A stretch of DNA of 64,000 nucleotides from an uncultured Clostridia bacterium (GTDB lineage Bacteria > Bacillota > Clostridia > Oscillospirales > Oscillospiraceae). The position numbers were made by a program, and so were the translations under genes. Shown here piece by piece: positions 26,574-35,151 of this stretch. Each line of letters starts with the position of its first letter. Within the stretch, counting starts at the first letter, position 1. The DNA is taken from NCBI GenBank assembly GCA_945876285.1, contig CAMCNO010000011.1, forward strand, positions 1 to 64,000, written 5' to 3'. The notes below the pieces were generated by a model. That model ran no database searches. It was not told the origin of the DNA and saw nothing but the letters and a program-made list of their open reading frames with translations.

Positions 26574-27728
26574 ATGTTTTCAACCCTCGGATACATTATC
26601 TGTATCCCCTTTGCCTGGCTGGTCCGCCTGTTTTACACGCTGACCGGCTCCTTCGGCATGGCCATCATCCTCTTTACCGTGGTGGTCAAGCTCGTTATGC
26701 TGCCCTTCCAGGTAAAATCCAAGAAGAGCATGATGCGTATGAACCGGATGAATGGAAAGATCCAGGAAATCCAGAAAAAGTACGCCAACAATCAAGTGAA
26801 GATGCAGGAAGAGATGCAGAAGCTCTACGCAGAAGAGGGCGTCAACCCCATGAGCGGCTGCCTCTGGAGCTTCCTGCCCCTGCCCATCCTGCTGGCTCTG
26901 TACTCCATTCTTCGTCAGCCCGTCACCCACCTGATGATGCTCTCCAATGAGGTCGTTCAGGAGCTGGTGAACAAAGTCACCACTGCGGGCATGGACATGA
27001 GCGCCATCGTTCAGATGAAGGACGGCGCCGCCGTGGTGAAGAACGGCGTCACTCAGCTGATGCCCTATGGCCAGATCAACCTGGTCAAGGCTGTCACCGA
27101 GCACTATCCCGAAGCTGCCGCCGGCATTGACGGTTGGATCGACCTGAACTATAATTTCCTTGGTTTGGATCTCGCCGCCACGCCCAGCACTGTTTTCAGC
27201 GGCTTTAGCTTTAGCTGGGCCGTCATTGGCCTCATTCTGATCCCCATTCTGGCAGGCGCTTTCCAGCTCTTTATGAGTATGTATATGATGAAGAGCCAGC
27301 CTCAGCAGCAGGGCGCCGGTTCCATGAAGGGCATGATGTACATGATGCCCCTGATGTCTGTGTATATCGGCTTTATCATGCCCGCCGCCCTGGGCGTCTA
27401 CTGGATCGCGCAGAGCGTGTTCTCCCTCATCCAGGAGGTCATTATGACCAAGTTCTTCAATAAGAAGCTGGAAGCAGAGGAAAACGCCCGGTATGAGGCC
27501 ATCCAGGCCGACCGGCAGCGCCGCCAGGAGGAGGCCAAGCGTCTCCAGGAGGAGCGGAAGAAGCAGGCCGCTCAGAAGCAGACTCTGAAGCAGAAGCAGA
27601 AGGCTGCTCAGGATGCTAAGGCCGCCAAGGCTGCCAAGGCCGGAAAGAGCACCACCGAGGCCGGCCGCGTGGGCGACCGTCCCTATGCCCGGGGCCGCTC
27701 TTACAAGGCGGACCGCTACGACGATTAA
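26574..27728 (+). CDS. yidC: Membrane protein insertase YidC (Oxa1 family)
   Basis: 384 residues. Gram-positive YidC type with about five membrane helices; TGSFGMAIILFTVVVKLVMLP contains the conserved region next to the hydrophilic groove and QVKSKKSMMRM the coiled cytoplasmic loop. There is no lipobox, unlike Bacillus SpoIIIJ, and the C-terminal tail is long and Lys/Arg/Gln-rich (about 75 residues). The ATG has GGAGG 8 nt upstream. It works with Sec and with YidD. Confidence 0.96.
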   Translation: MFSTLGYIICIPFAWLVRLFYTLTGSFGMAIILFTVVVKLVMLPFQVKSKKSMMRMNRMNGKIQEIQKKYANNQVKMQEEMQKLYAEEGVNPMSGCLWSFLPLPILLALYSILRQPVTHLMMLSNEVVQELVNKVTTAGMDMSAIVQMKDGAAVVKNGVTQLMPYGQINLVKAVTEHYPEAAAGIDGWIDLNYNFLGLDLAATPSTVFSGFSFSWAVIGLILIPILAGAFQLFMSMYMMKSQPQQQGAGSMKGMMYMMPLMSVYIGFIMPAALGVYWIAQSVFSLIQEVIMTKFFNKKLEAEENARYEAIQADRQRRQEEAKRLQEERKKQAAQKQTLKQKQKAAQDAKAAKAAKAGKSTTEAGRVGDRPYARGRSYKADRYDD

Positions 27729-27741
27729 GTGAGGAACCGTT

Positions 27742-28563
27742 ATGAGACAGTTTATTGATGTAACGGGCAAGACCGAGGACGAGGCCATCAGCAAAGCTCT
27801 GGCACAGCTGGGCCTGGACCGGGACGACGTGTCCGTTGAGATCCTGGAGCGCGCCAAGTCCGGCTTCCTGGGCCTGGGCAGCTGCCCCGCCAGGGTGCGG
27901 GTGAGTTACGGCGAGGAAGAGGAGCCCGCGGCTCCTGCTCCTGTTGTGGAAAAGAAGCCCGAGCAGCCCAAAAAGCCCGCCGCCGAGAAGCGGCCTGCCC
28001 CGGAGAAGAAGCCCGAGCGCAAGCCCCGTCCTGAAAAGGCCGAAAGGGCTGCAAAGGAAGAGAAGGCGCCCGCTCCTGTTCAGGACCTGGGCGAGGAAGT
28101 GAACGACGAGAAGTCCCAGGCCATCCGCAAGTTCCTGACCGGCCTGCTGGCCCAGATGGAGAGCGAGGCCGAGGTGAAGGTCTACCAGCCTGAGAAGGGC
28201 CGCTACAAGGTCATTCTGGAGGGTCAGAATCTGGGCGCCCTGATTGGCCGCCGGGGTGAGACCCTGGATGCCATCCAGCAGCTCACCAGCTACTCCGTGA
28301 ACCGTAACGGAGGCCGTGTCCGCGTTCAGTTGGACGCCGAGGGCTACCGGGACAAGCGGGAGCAGAGCCTCCAGCACCTGGCGAAGAAGGTGGCCGGCAA
28401 GGTGGTCAAGTACCGCCGCAGCGTCACCCTGGAGCCCATGAACGCCTATGAGCGCCATGTGATCCACACCGCCCTGCAGGATGTGCCCGGCGTCACCACC
28501 TACTCCACCGGCGTGGACCCCAACCGCCGCGTCATCGTTGCCTACGACAGAGACAAGAAGTAA
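27742..28563 (+). CDS. khpB: RNA-binding protein Jag/KhpB
   Basis: 273 residues: N-terminal Jag_N domain (MRQFIDVTGKTEDEAISKAL), a Pro/Glu/Lys-rich linker of about 60 residues, a KH domain (residues 130-200, GALIGRRGETLDAIQ), and a C-terminal R3H domain with the R-x3-H motif in YERHVIH. KhpB with KhpA regulates cell division and elongation messages in Gram-positives. It follows yidC by 13 bp. Confidence 0.96.
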   Translation: MRQFIDVTGKTEDEAISKALAQLGLDRDDVSVEILERAKSGFLGLGSCPARVRVSYGEEEEPAAPAPVVEKKPEQPKKPAAEKRPAPEKKPERKPRPEKAERAAKEEKAPAPVQDLGEEVNDEKSQAIRKFLTGLLAQMESEAEVKVYQPEKGRYKVILEGQNLGALIGRRGETLDAIQQLTSYSVNRNGGRVRVQLDAEGYRDKREQSLQHLAKKVAGKVVKYRRSVTLEPMNAYERHVIHTALQDVPGVTTYSTGVDPNRRVIVAYDRDKK

Positions 28564-28570
28564 ACGCACA

Positions 28571-28606
28571 AGAGCCGCCCGGATTTTTCCGGGCGGCTCT
28601 GTTCTC
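28571..28606 (+). terminator. Terminator of the yidC-jag operon
   Basis: 13-bp perfect stem (28571-28583/28588-28600), TTTT loop, then a T-rich tail. Confidence 0.9.
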
Positions 28607-28636
28607 TTTGATATTCAGATGGAGAAAAACCCACCC

Positions 28637-28665
28637 TTGACATCCCGGAGGAAACATGGTACAGT
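28637..28665 (+). promoter_or_regulatory. glyS T-box promoter
   Basis: TTGACA (28637-28642), 17-bp spacer, TACAGT (28660-28665). Confidence 0.8.
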
Positions 28666-28671
28666 GACTTT

Positions 28672-28912
28672 TGATATCGAAAAGGCTGTGAAAAGGAACA
28701 GTATCCCGGAAAATTCCGCACCAGAGAGGGGACGGTCGGTGCAAGTCCCTGCGGAAAAGGGGAGAAGGCGCCTTTGAGCCGCGGAGCGGAAATGCCCCGC
28801 CGGTCCCCGCCGTTACCGGGACAGAGTGCGTATCAGCCAGATACGAATTCAGGTGGAACCACGGACTTTACAAGTTCGCCCTGAGCCTAATAAGAGGCTC
28901 AGGGCGTTTTTT
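28672..28912 (+). promoter_or_regulatory. T-box riboswitch (glycine) upstream of glyS
   Basis: The T-box core AGGTGGAACCACGG lies at 28851-28864, followed by a terminator (11-bp stem 28878-28888/28895-28905, T-tract). Stem I shows the AGAGAGG distal motif near 28721. Its base pairs AAAGG with CCTTT (28771-28775), and the triplet before it, GGC at 28767-28769, would be the specifier codon for Gly. Uncharged tRNA-Gly would favour the antiterminator and so glyS transcription. Confidence 0.92.
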
Positions 28913-28949
28913 ACGCTTTGAGCCGATCCAGAAAAGGAGTAGAGACAGT

Positions 28950-30374
28950 ATGCTGAAAAACACCGAAAAGACGATGGAAAAGATCGTTGCCCTGTGCAAA
29001 AACCGCGGCTTCATCTTTGCCGGCAGTGAGATCTACGGCGGCCTCGCCAACACCTGGGACTACGGCCCCCTGGGCGTGGAGCTGAAAAACAACGTGAAGA
29101 AGGCCTGGTGGAAGAAGTTCGTCCAGGAGAACCCCTACAACGTGGGTCAGGACTCCGCCATTCTGATGAATCCCCAGACCTGGGTTGCCTCCGGCCATCT
29201 GGGCGGCTTTTCCGATCCCCTCATGGACTGCAAGGAGTGCAAGGAGCGTTTCCGCGCCGACAAGCTGATCGAGGACTTCTGCGCCGAGCAGAACATCACC
29301 CTGGATAAGCCCATCGACGCCTTCTCCCAGGAGGAGATGGCCGCTTTCATCGAGGAGCACCAGGTACCCTGCCCCTCCTGCGGCAAGCACAACTTCACCG
29401 ATATCCGTCAGTTCAACCTGATGTTCAAGACCTTCCAGGGTGTTACCGAGGACGCCAAGAACACCGTGTATCTGCGTCCCGAGACCGCTCAGGGCATCTT
29501 TGTCAACTTCAACAACGTCCAGCGCACCACCCGCCGGAAGCTGCCCTTCGGCGTCTGCCAGATCGGCAAGTCCTTCCGCAACGAGATCACCCCGGGCAAC
29601 TTCACCTTCCGTACCCGCGAGTTTGAGCAGATGGAGCTGGAGTTCTTCTGCAAGCCCGGCACTGATTTGGAGTGGTTCAACTACTGGCGCAACTTCTGCC
29701 ATGAGTGGCTGCTGAACCTGAATATGAAGGACGAGAACCTGCGTCTGCGGGACCACGACCCCGAGGAGCTGTGCTTCTACTCCAAGGCCACCACCGACTT
29801 CGAGTTCATGTTCCCCTTCGGCTGGGGCGAGCTGTGGGGCGTGGCGGACCGTACCGACTACGACCTGACCCAGCATCAGAACACCTCCGGCGTGGATATG
29901 ACTTACTTCGATCAGGAGACCAACGAGCACTATATCCCCTACGTTGTGGAGCCCTCCCTGGGCGCGGACCGCGTGGTGCTGGCCTTCCTGGTGGAGGCCT
30001 ACGACGAGGAGGTCGTGGACGAGGCCAAGAACGACGTCCGTGTGGTCATGCACTTCCACCACGCTCTGGCTCCCTTCAAGGTGGCTGTCCTGCCCCTGAG
30101 CAAGAAGCTGTCTGAAAAGGCCCGCGAGATCCAGCAGGAGCTCTCCAAGGAGTGGATGGTGGACTTCGACGAGACCGGTTCCATCGGCAAGCGCTATCGT
30201 CGTGAGGACGAGATCGGCACGCCCTACTGCGTCACCGTGGACTTCGACACCGTGGGCGACGCCGAGAAGGCAGGCGACAACTGCGTTACCGTCCGTGACC
30301 GCGACACCATGGAGCAGGTGCGTATGCCCATCTCTGAGCTGAAGAATTATCTGCGGGAGAAGCTGGCTTACTAA
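28950..30374 (+). CDS. glyS: Glycyl-tRNA synthetase, dimeric type
   Basis: 474-residue class II synthetase of the alpha2 form (also called glyQS). Motif 1 region ([19 protein letters not shown]), motif 2 ([21 protein letters not shown]), motif 3 ([18 protein letters not shown]), and the anticodon-binding C-terminal domain. A four-Cys cluster (CKECKERF and CPSCGKH) is probably a zinc site. It is controlled by the T-box leader directly upstream. Confidence 0.97.
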   Translation: MLKNTEKTMEKIVALCKNRGFIFAGSEIYGGLANTWDYGPLGVELKNNVKKAWWKKFVQENPYNVGQDSAILMNPQTWVASGHLGGFSDPLMDCKECKERFRADKLIEDFCAEQNITLDKPIDAFSQEEMAAFIEEHQVPCPSCGKHNFTDIRQFNLMFKTFQGVTEDAKNTVYLRPETAQGIFVNFNNVQRTTRRKLPFGVCQIGKSFRNEITPGNFTFRTREFEQMELEFFCKPGTDLEWFNYWRNFCHEWLLNLNMKDENLRLRDHDPEELCFYSKATTDFEFMFPFGWGELWGVADRTDYDLTQHQNTSGVDMTYFDQETNEHYIPYVVEPSLGADRVVLAFLVEAYDEEVVDEAKNDVRVVMHFHHALAPFKVAVLPLSKKLSEKAREIQQELSKEWMVDFDETGSIGKRYRREDEIGTPYCVTVDFDTVGDAEKAGDNCVTVRDRDTMEQVRMPISELKNYLREKLAY

Positions 30375-30383
30375 AAAATGTGG

Positions 30384-30416
30384 AAAACCGCCTTCCAAAT
30401 GGAGGCGGTTTTCTTC
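30384..30416 (+). terminator. glyS terminator
   Basis: 12-bp stem (30384-30395/30401-30412) with T-tract, one wobble pair. Confidence 0.85.
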
Positions 30417-30425
30417 TGACAGGAT

Positions 30426-31388
30426 GTGAACGACACGGAAAACCTGATCTTCAGTCTCAACGCCACCATGCCGGTGTTTTTGATGATGGTGCTGGGCTAT
30501 GTGCTCCACCGGAAAACCTCTCTGCTCAATGACGAATTTGCCGACTATTTGAACACCTTTGTTTTTAAGCTGGCCCTGCCGGTGCAGCTGTTCAAAAACT
30601 TGTCCCAGGAGGATTTCCACGCGGTATGGGACAGCGGCATGGTTCTGTTCTGCTTTGCGGTCTCTCTGGCGTCTATTCTCCTGCTGCTGGGGTTGTCCAT
30701 CTTTCTGCGGGACAGCTCCCTCCGGGCGGAGTTCGTCCAGGCGGGATACCGGGGCAGTCAGGCTCTGCTGGGCGTGGCGTTGCTTCAAAATATCTACGGC
30801 AGCAGCGTCGGCGCCGGTCCGCTGGCGCTGGTCCTGATCGGCGCGGTTCCACTGTATAATGTGGCCGCGGTGCTGCTGTTGACGCTGATGACGCCCGGCG
30901 GCCACCTGGATCGGCGGACAGTGGGAAAGGCTTTCAGGGGAATCGTCACCAACCCTATCATTCTGGGGATCGCGGCGGGCCTTATCTGGTCTCTGCTGCG
31001 GCTCCCCCAGCCGGTGATCCTGCAGCGGGCGGTGTCCAGTCTGGCCTCCACCGCCACGCCGATGGGTCTGTTGGCTCTGGGGGCCTGTATCGACCCGAAG
31101 AAGGCGGCGGGCTGCTGGAAGCCCACCCTCATAGCCAGCCTGTTCAAGCTGGTGCTTTTTGTGGCGCTGTTCCTCCCCCTGGCGGTGAAGCTGGGTTACC
31201 GGGGAGAGACGCTGACAGCGCTTTTGATCATGCTGGGCTCTCCGGCCACCGTCAGCTGCTTCAGCATGGCCCGCAGCATGGGCCACGAAGGTGTGCTCAG
31301 CGCCAGTGCGGTGATACTGACTACCGTGTGCAGCGCCTTTACCTTCACCGTGTGGCTGTATCTGCTGAAAACCATGGCTCTGATTTGA
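30426..31388 (+). CDS. AEC-family (auxin efflux carrier-like) transporter
   Basis: 320 residues, about ten hydrophobic helices in two halves, with the family start LIFSLNATMPVFLMMVLGYVLHRK and conserved Asn/Pro in NPIILGIAAGLIWSLL. Members move small organic acids such as malate. The GTG at 30426 gives the right N-terminus but has a poor ribosome site (AGGA directly adjacent); an ATG at 30468 would cut into the first helix. It is preceded by the glyS terminator, with no obvious promoter between. Confidence 0.87.
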   Translation: MNDTENLIFSLNATMPVFLMMVLGYVLHRKTSLLNDEFADYLNTFVFKLALPVQLFKNLSQEDFHAVWDSGMVLFCFAVSLASILLLLGLSIFLRDSSLRAEFVQAGYRGSQALLGVALLQNIYGSSVGAGPLALVLIGAVPLYNVAAVLLLTLMTPGGHLDRRTVGKAFRGIVTNPIILGIAAGLIWSLLRLPQPVILQRAVSSLASTATPMGLLALGACIDPKKAAGCWKPTLIASLFKLVLFVALFLPLAVKLGYRGETLTALLIMLGSPATVSCFSMARSMGHEGVLSASAVILTTVCSAFTFTVWLYLLKTMALI

Positions 31389-31390
31389 TA

Positions 31391-31429
31391 AACGGCGGCG
31401 TTCCCAATCAAAGAGGACGCCGCTGTTTT
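31391..31429 (+). terminator. Terminator of the AEC transporter
   Basis: Imperfect stem AACGGCGGCG/CGCCGCTGTT with a long loop and TTTTA tail. Confidence 0.7.
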
Positions 31430-31440
31430 ATAGATTTCGT

Positions 31441-31568
31441 GATATTTTTAAAAAAATATCAAAGTTGCCAAAAAAGGTCGACCTTTTTTAACGAAATGAC
31501 ATGTCGTTTGCTCTTGTAAAATCAGAAGAAATTTCATATGATAAAAGAAAGACCAAACAATTTGTTTG
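31441..31568 (+). promoter_or_regulatory. Structured AT-rich leader with promoter for the NCS2 permease
   Basis: A 9-bp stem (31441-31449/31452-31460), a perfect 20-nt palindrome centred on GGTCGACC (31470-31489), a promoter TTGTAA (31514-31519)/17 bp/TATGAT (31537-31542), and a 7-bp inverted repeat CCAAACA/TTGTTTGG (31552-31568). The palindrome lies upstream of the promoter and may be an operator or a terminator. I see no purine-riboswitch core. Confidence 0.6.
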
Positions 31569-31600
31569 GCGGCAAAACAAAAATGGAGAGGGAGGATTTT

Positions 31601-33034
31601 ATGGAGAAGATATTCAAACTCCAGAAAAATGGAACGACTGTCCGCACCGAGATCCTGGCAGGCCTGACCACCTTTATGACCATGGCCTACATCATTGCTT
31701 TGAATCCTAATCTGCTGACCAACTTTGACGTGGGCTCGGCCCTGTGGAACGGCGTGTTCATGGCCACCTGCATCGCTTCGGCCATCGGCATGTTCTGCAT
31801 GGCGTTCCTGGCCAACAAGCCTTTTGCCCTGGCCCCCGGTATGGGCCTGAACAGCTTCTTTGCCGTGGTGGTGGGCAACATTGTGGGTCTCACCGGCATG
31901 ACTTACGTAGCCAGCTTCCAGTCTGCCCTGGTCATCATCCTCATTGAGGGCATCGTGTTTATCATCCTGTCCGTTTTCAACATCCGGGAAAAGATCGTGG
32001 AGGCCATTCCTCTGGGCGTCCGGCTGGGCATCGCTCCCGCCATCGGCATCATGCTGCTGAATATCGGCCTGGGCTCCAACGCGGGCATCTATTGCGAGGG
32101 CAATGGCTTTGCCGCACCGTTCTATGTCCTGCGGGACTTCTTCGGTGCTCTGACCCCCAGTGTCATCAAAGGTTCCATGGGTGACGCTGGCTACCATTCC
32201 ATGGTTTTGACCGTAGTCACCATGTTCATCGGCCTGTTCGTCATGGTCATCCTGGCGAAAAAGGGCATCAAGGCGGCCGTGCTGCTGGGCATGCTGGTAG
32301 CCTCCGTGGTCTACTGGGCCGGCGAGGCCATCTTCCTGGGGGTGAATCCTTTCGCGTCCCTGGCTGGTGCTTCCTTCGCACCGCCCTTTGCTGATATGGT
32401 GGAGACCACCCTGTTCAAGTTCAATTTCTCCGGCTTCCTGCAGATCGGCTGGTTCACCGCCATCACCCTGGTCATCACCTTCTGCATGATCGATATGTTC
32501 GACACCATCGGCACCCTGGTGGGTACCGCCTCCCGGGCTGGCATGGTGGACAAGGACGGCAATATGCCCAACATGAAGGAAGCCCTGCTGTCCGACGCTG
32601 TGGGCACCGTGGCCGGCGCCTGCTGCGGCACCTCTACCGTCACCACCTTCGTGGAGTCTGCCTCCGGCGTGGAAGCCGGCGGCCGCACCGGCCTGACGGC
32701 CCTGACCACCGGCGTGCTGTTCCTGGCCTGCATGTTCATCGCCCCTGTGGCGGCCATCATCCCCGCCGCCGCCACCTCTGCCGCGCTGATCTACGTCGGA
32801 ATCCTGATGCTGATGGGCCTGAAGAACGTGAACTTTGACGATATGGATCAGATGGTTCCCGTGGCCCTCATGCTGATCGGTATGCCCATCTCCGGCTCCA
32901 TCGGCCACGCCATCGGCTTAGGGCTCATCTCCTACACCGTCATCAAGGTGTTCAGCGGCAAGGCCAAGGATGTCTCCGTCCTGACCTATGTGATCTCCGC
33001 TCTGTTCCTCATCAAGTTCTTCCTGATCGTGTGA
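31601..33034 (+). CDS. NCS2-family purine permease (AzgA/PbuG-like)
   Basis: 477 residues, about 12-14 membrane helices. Features of the AzgA-like branch: TEILAGLTTFMTMAYIIALNP near the N-terminus, the GMGLNSFFA segment, and FDTIGTLVGTASRAGM followed by DAVGTVAGACCGTSTVTTFVES, which carry the substrate-binding polar residues. It is a proton symporter for adenine, guanine or hypoxanthine in the family. GGGAGG lies 6 nt before the ATG; in-frame codons upstream are in the AT-rich leader. Confidence 0.94.
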   Translation: MEKIFKLQKNGTTVRTEILAGLTTFMTMAYIIALNPNLLTNFDVGSALWNGVFMATCIASAIGMFCMAFLANKPFALAPGMGLNSFFAVVVGNIVGLTGMTYVASFQSALVIILIEGIVFIILSVFNIREKIVEAIPLGVRLGIAPAIGIMLLNIGLGSNAGIYCEGNGFAAPFYVLRDFFGALTPSVIKGSMGDAGYHSMVLTVVTMFIGLFVMVILAKKGIKAAVLLGMLVASVVYWAGEAIFLGVNPFASLAGASFAPPFADMVETTLFKFNFSGFLQIGWFTAITLVITFCMIDMFDTIGTLVGTASRAGMVDKDGNMPNMKEALLSDAVGTVAGACCGTSTVTTFVESASGVEAGGRTGLTALTTGVLFLACMFIAPVAAIIPAAATSAALIYVGILMLMGLKNVNFDDMDQMVPVALMLIGMPISGSIGHAIGLGLISYTVIKVFSGKAKDVSVLTYVISALFLIKFFLIV

Positions 33035-33043
33035 CGAAAGCAG

Positions 33044-33077
33044 AAATGACCGGCTCGCCTGAGCCGGTCATTTTTTA
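33044..33077. terminator. Terminator between the convergent permease and msrA
   Basis: 13-bp perfect stem (33044-33056/33061-33073), GCCT loop, six T residues. It overlaps the msrA stop codon by a few bases. Confidence 0.9.
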
Positions 33078-33638
33078 TGTGTATAGATAGGGTTCCAGCA
33101 ATTCCTTTGCGGGTCTGTCGTATGCCAGCTCCCGGAAAGGAAACCGCATCAGCGCCCTCATGCGGAGGGGGGAGATGTGGCAGCAGCCGCCGGGATGCTT
33201 TTCCAGATACCGCTGGTGGTATTCCTCAGCGGGATAAAAATTCTCCAGTGGTTTCAGCTCCACGGCAAACCGGGGCGCCGCCGCCGCTTCCAGGGCGGCC
33301 ATTCGGAGGATGGCGCCCTCGTCCGCTTCGTCTGCCCAGTAAATGCCTGCCTGATACTGACTGCCGAAGTCCGGCCCCTGCCGGTTGGGCGTTTCCGGGT
33401 CGATAACGGCGAAAAAGGCGAACAGCAGGTGTTCCAGGGAGATTTGCTCCGGGTCGTATTCCACCCGCACCGTCTCCCGGAATCCGGTGACGCCGGAGCA
33501 GACAGTCTCGTAATTGGCTTTCTCAGCGGAGACGCCATTGGCGTAGCCCGCCGTGACCTCCAGGACGCCCGGCAGTGTCCGGTATAACCGCTCCATGCCC
33601 CAGAAGCAGCCGCCCGCCAGATAGATGACCTGTTCCAT
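33075..33638 (-). CDS. msrA: Peptide methionine-(S)-S-oxide reductase
   Basis: 187 residues. GGCFWGMERLY carries the catalytic C11; conserved GYANG and YQAGIYW follow. It repairs oxidised methionine using thioredoxin. The ATG overlaps the stop of the upstream DUF6881-like gene (ATGA). C-terminal region shows HQRYLEKHPGGCC, a usual resolving-cysteine site. Confidence 0.95.
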   Translation of the reverse strand: MEQVIYLAGGCFWGMERLYRTLPGVLEVTAGYANGVSAEKANYETVCSGVTGFRETVRVEYDPEQISLEHLLFAFFAVIDPETPNRQGPDFGSQYQAGIYWADEADEGAILRMAALEAAAAPRFAVELKPLENFYPAEEYHQRYLEKHPGGCCHISPLRMRALMRFPFRELAYDRPAKELLEPYLYT

Positions 33639-33913
33639 CAGAAAAACATCCCCATAAAACCGTCTGGCATCTGGCGGCTCTGCTCCCAGATGTCGTCAAA
33701 CTGCACCCGGTTCAAAGCCGTCACATTGCCCTCGGACCCGGCGGCCTGCCGGGGGTCCATGGGCGGCTCGTCCAGGTCATCGTAGGACTCATACAGCCCC
33801 ACCCGATAGGCCTCCACCTTCCGCCGGGGACATCCCCGGCTGTCCAGCTCCAGATACAGCTTCCAGGGCTCGTCCTCTTCCTCATGGTCCCATTCGATCA
33901 TGTAATACTGCAT
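33638..33913 (-). CDS. Small DUF6881-like hypothetical protein
   Basis: 91 residues: MQYYMIEWDHEEEDEPWKLY, then ELDSRGCPRRKVEAYRVG, resembling the DUF6881 pattern (YIxVxWxH...LYSELD...RKVEVFRDG). Function unknown; no membrane segment. ATG 33913 has GAGGAG 6 nt upstream. It sits between the AlaX-like gene (10 bp away) and msrA (overlapping), so the three form one transcript. Confidence 0.75.
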   Translation of the reverse strand: MQYYMIEWDHEEEDEPWKLYLELDSRGCPRRKVEAYRVGLYESYDDLDEPPMDPRQAAGSEGNVTALNRVQFDDIWEQSRQMPDGFMGMFF

Positions 33914-33923
33914 GATGTTCTCC

Positions 33924-35072
33924 TCACTTGCCAAAAAACGTTTCGATAGCTGCTTGATCCGCCTGGACGCTGCCTTGGGCGAAGCCGCTCCGCCCGCCGC
34001 CCCGGCCGTTCAGGGTTTTGTTCAATTCCTTCACCAGCGGAGAAATGTCCTGCCCGTCGGCCCGGAGCAGGGCGTAGGCATACTGTCCGTCCTCCCCGGC
34101 AAACACCGCCGCCAGACCGCCGCAGTGCTTGGCCAGGTTGTCCGCCAGCTTCCGCACGCTATCGCCCTTCATGGCAGGCTGGAACAGCACCACGTCGCCC
34201 TTACCCTCGTTGTCCCGGGCGATGGATTCAAACACCGCCTCCTCCAGATGGGCCATCCGGGCCTTGGCGGCGGACAGCTCCGCCTCCAGCCGCTCCACGG
34301 CGGCCAGGGTGTCCTGTGGCTTGACGGAGAGCTGCTGGCCGATGGCCTTGGCCTGGTCGTAGGTCTTACCCAGGTAGTCCAGCGCCCGCTTGCCGCAGAG
34401 GATCTCCAGCCGCACGCCCTCCCGGAACTTCTGGCAGGACAGAACCTTGATGATGCCGACTTGTCCAGCCCGGAGGACGTGAGTGCCGCAGCAGGCGCAG
34501 CAGTCGGCGTCCGGGAAGGTGACGATGCGGACCTTCCCCGTCAGCTCTTTTTTGCTGCGGTAGTCGATGAATGCCAGCTCCTCGGGATAGGGATAGGCGA
34601 TCTCCACCTCCTGGTCTGCCCAGATGACCTCGTTGGCCTTGCGTTCGGCATCCAGCGCCTGCTCCCAGGAGATGTCGGCGTTGTAGTCGATGGTGACGGT
34701 CTCCGCGCCCAGATGGAAGCCCACGTTGTCGCAGTGGTAGTCCCGGCAGAGGATGCCGGAGATAATGTGCTCACCGGAGTGCTGCTGCATATGGTCGAAC
34801 CGCCGGGCCCAGTCGATGCGGCCCAGCACCATTTGCCCAACCTCCACAGCTTTGTCGCAGGTGTGGAAAACCACCCCGTCCTTTTCGTGGACGTCCGTGA
34901 CGTTGGCACCGCCCAGGGTGCCGTGGTCGGCGGGCTGACCGCCGCCTTCCGGGTAGAAAGCGGTGCAGTTCAGCGCCACCTGATAGCCGTTTTTCCCCTC
35001 CTCACAGGACAAAACCGTGGCGGGGAACTCAGAGATAAAGGGGTCGGTGTAGTAGAGCTTTTCCGTTTCCAT
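33924..35072 (-). CDS. AlaX-like alanyl-tRNA editing protein with DHHA1 domain
   Basis: 382 residues. The N-terminal AlaRS second-additional-domain editing core has zinc ligands HMQQHSGEH and CCACCGTH; residues 230-290 form a coiled helical segment, and the C-terminus is a DHHA1-like domain ending GRGGGRSGFAQGS. This is the long AlaX form that hydrolyses Ser- or Gly-tRNA-Ala in trans. No aminoacylation domain is present. ATG 35072 has AAAGGAAG 9 nt upstream. Confidence 0.9.
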   Translation of the reverse strand: METEKLYYTDPFISEFPATVLSCEEGKNGYQVALNCTAFYPEGGGQPADHGTLGGANVTDVHEKDGVVFHTCDKAVEVGQMVLGRIDWARRFDHMQQHSGEHIISGILCRDYHCDNVGFHLGAETVTIDYNADISWEQALDAERKANEVIWADQEVEIAYPYPEELAFIDYRSKKELTGKVRIVTFPDADCCACCGTHVLRAGQVGIIKVLSCQKFREGVRLEILCGKRALDYLGKTYDQAKAIGQQLSVKPQDTLAAVERLEAELSAAKARMAHLEEAVFESIARDNEGKGDVVLFQPAMKGDSVRKLADNLAKHCGGLAAVFAGEDGQYAYALLRADGQDISPLVKELNKTLNGRGGGRSGFAQGSVQADQAAIETFFGK

Positions 35073-35151
35073 GTGGAAAACTTCCTTTCGCATATTAAAA
35101 TCATAAAAATTCTATCCTGTCAGCGCCGCACTCCCGGAGAGAGGTTTTGTA

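Noticed and set aside
31441-31600. Purine riboswitch before the NCS2 permease
   Set aside because: The conserved three-way junction sequences (TATA...GGTATGG...CCGTAAA-like) are absent.
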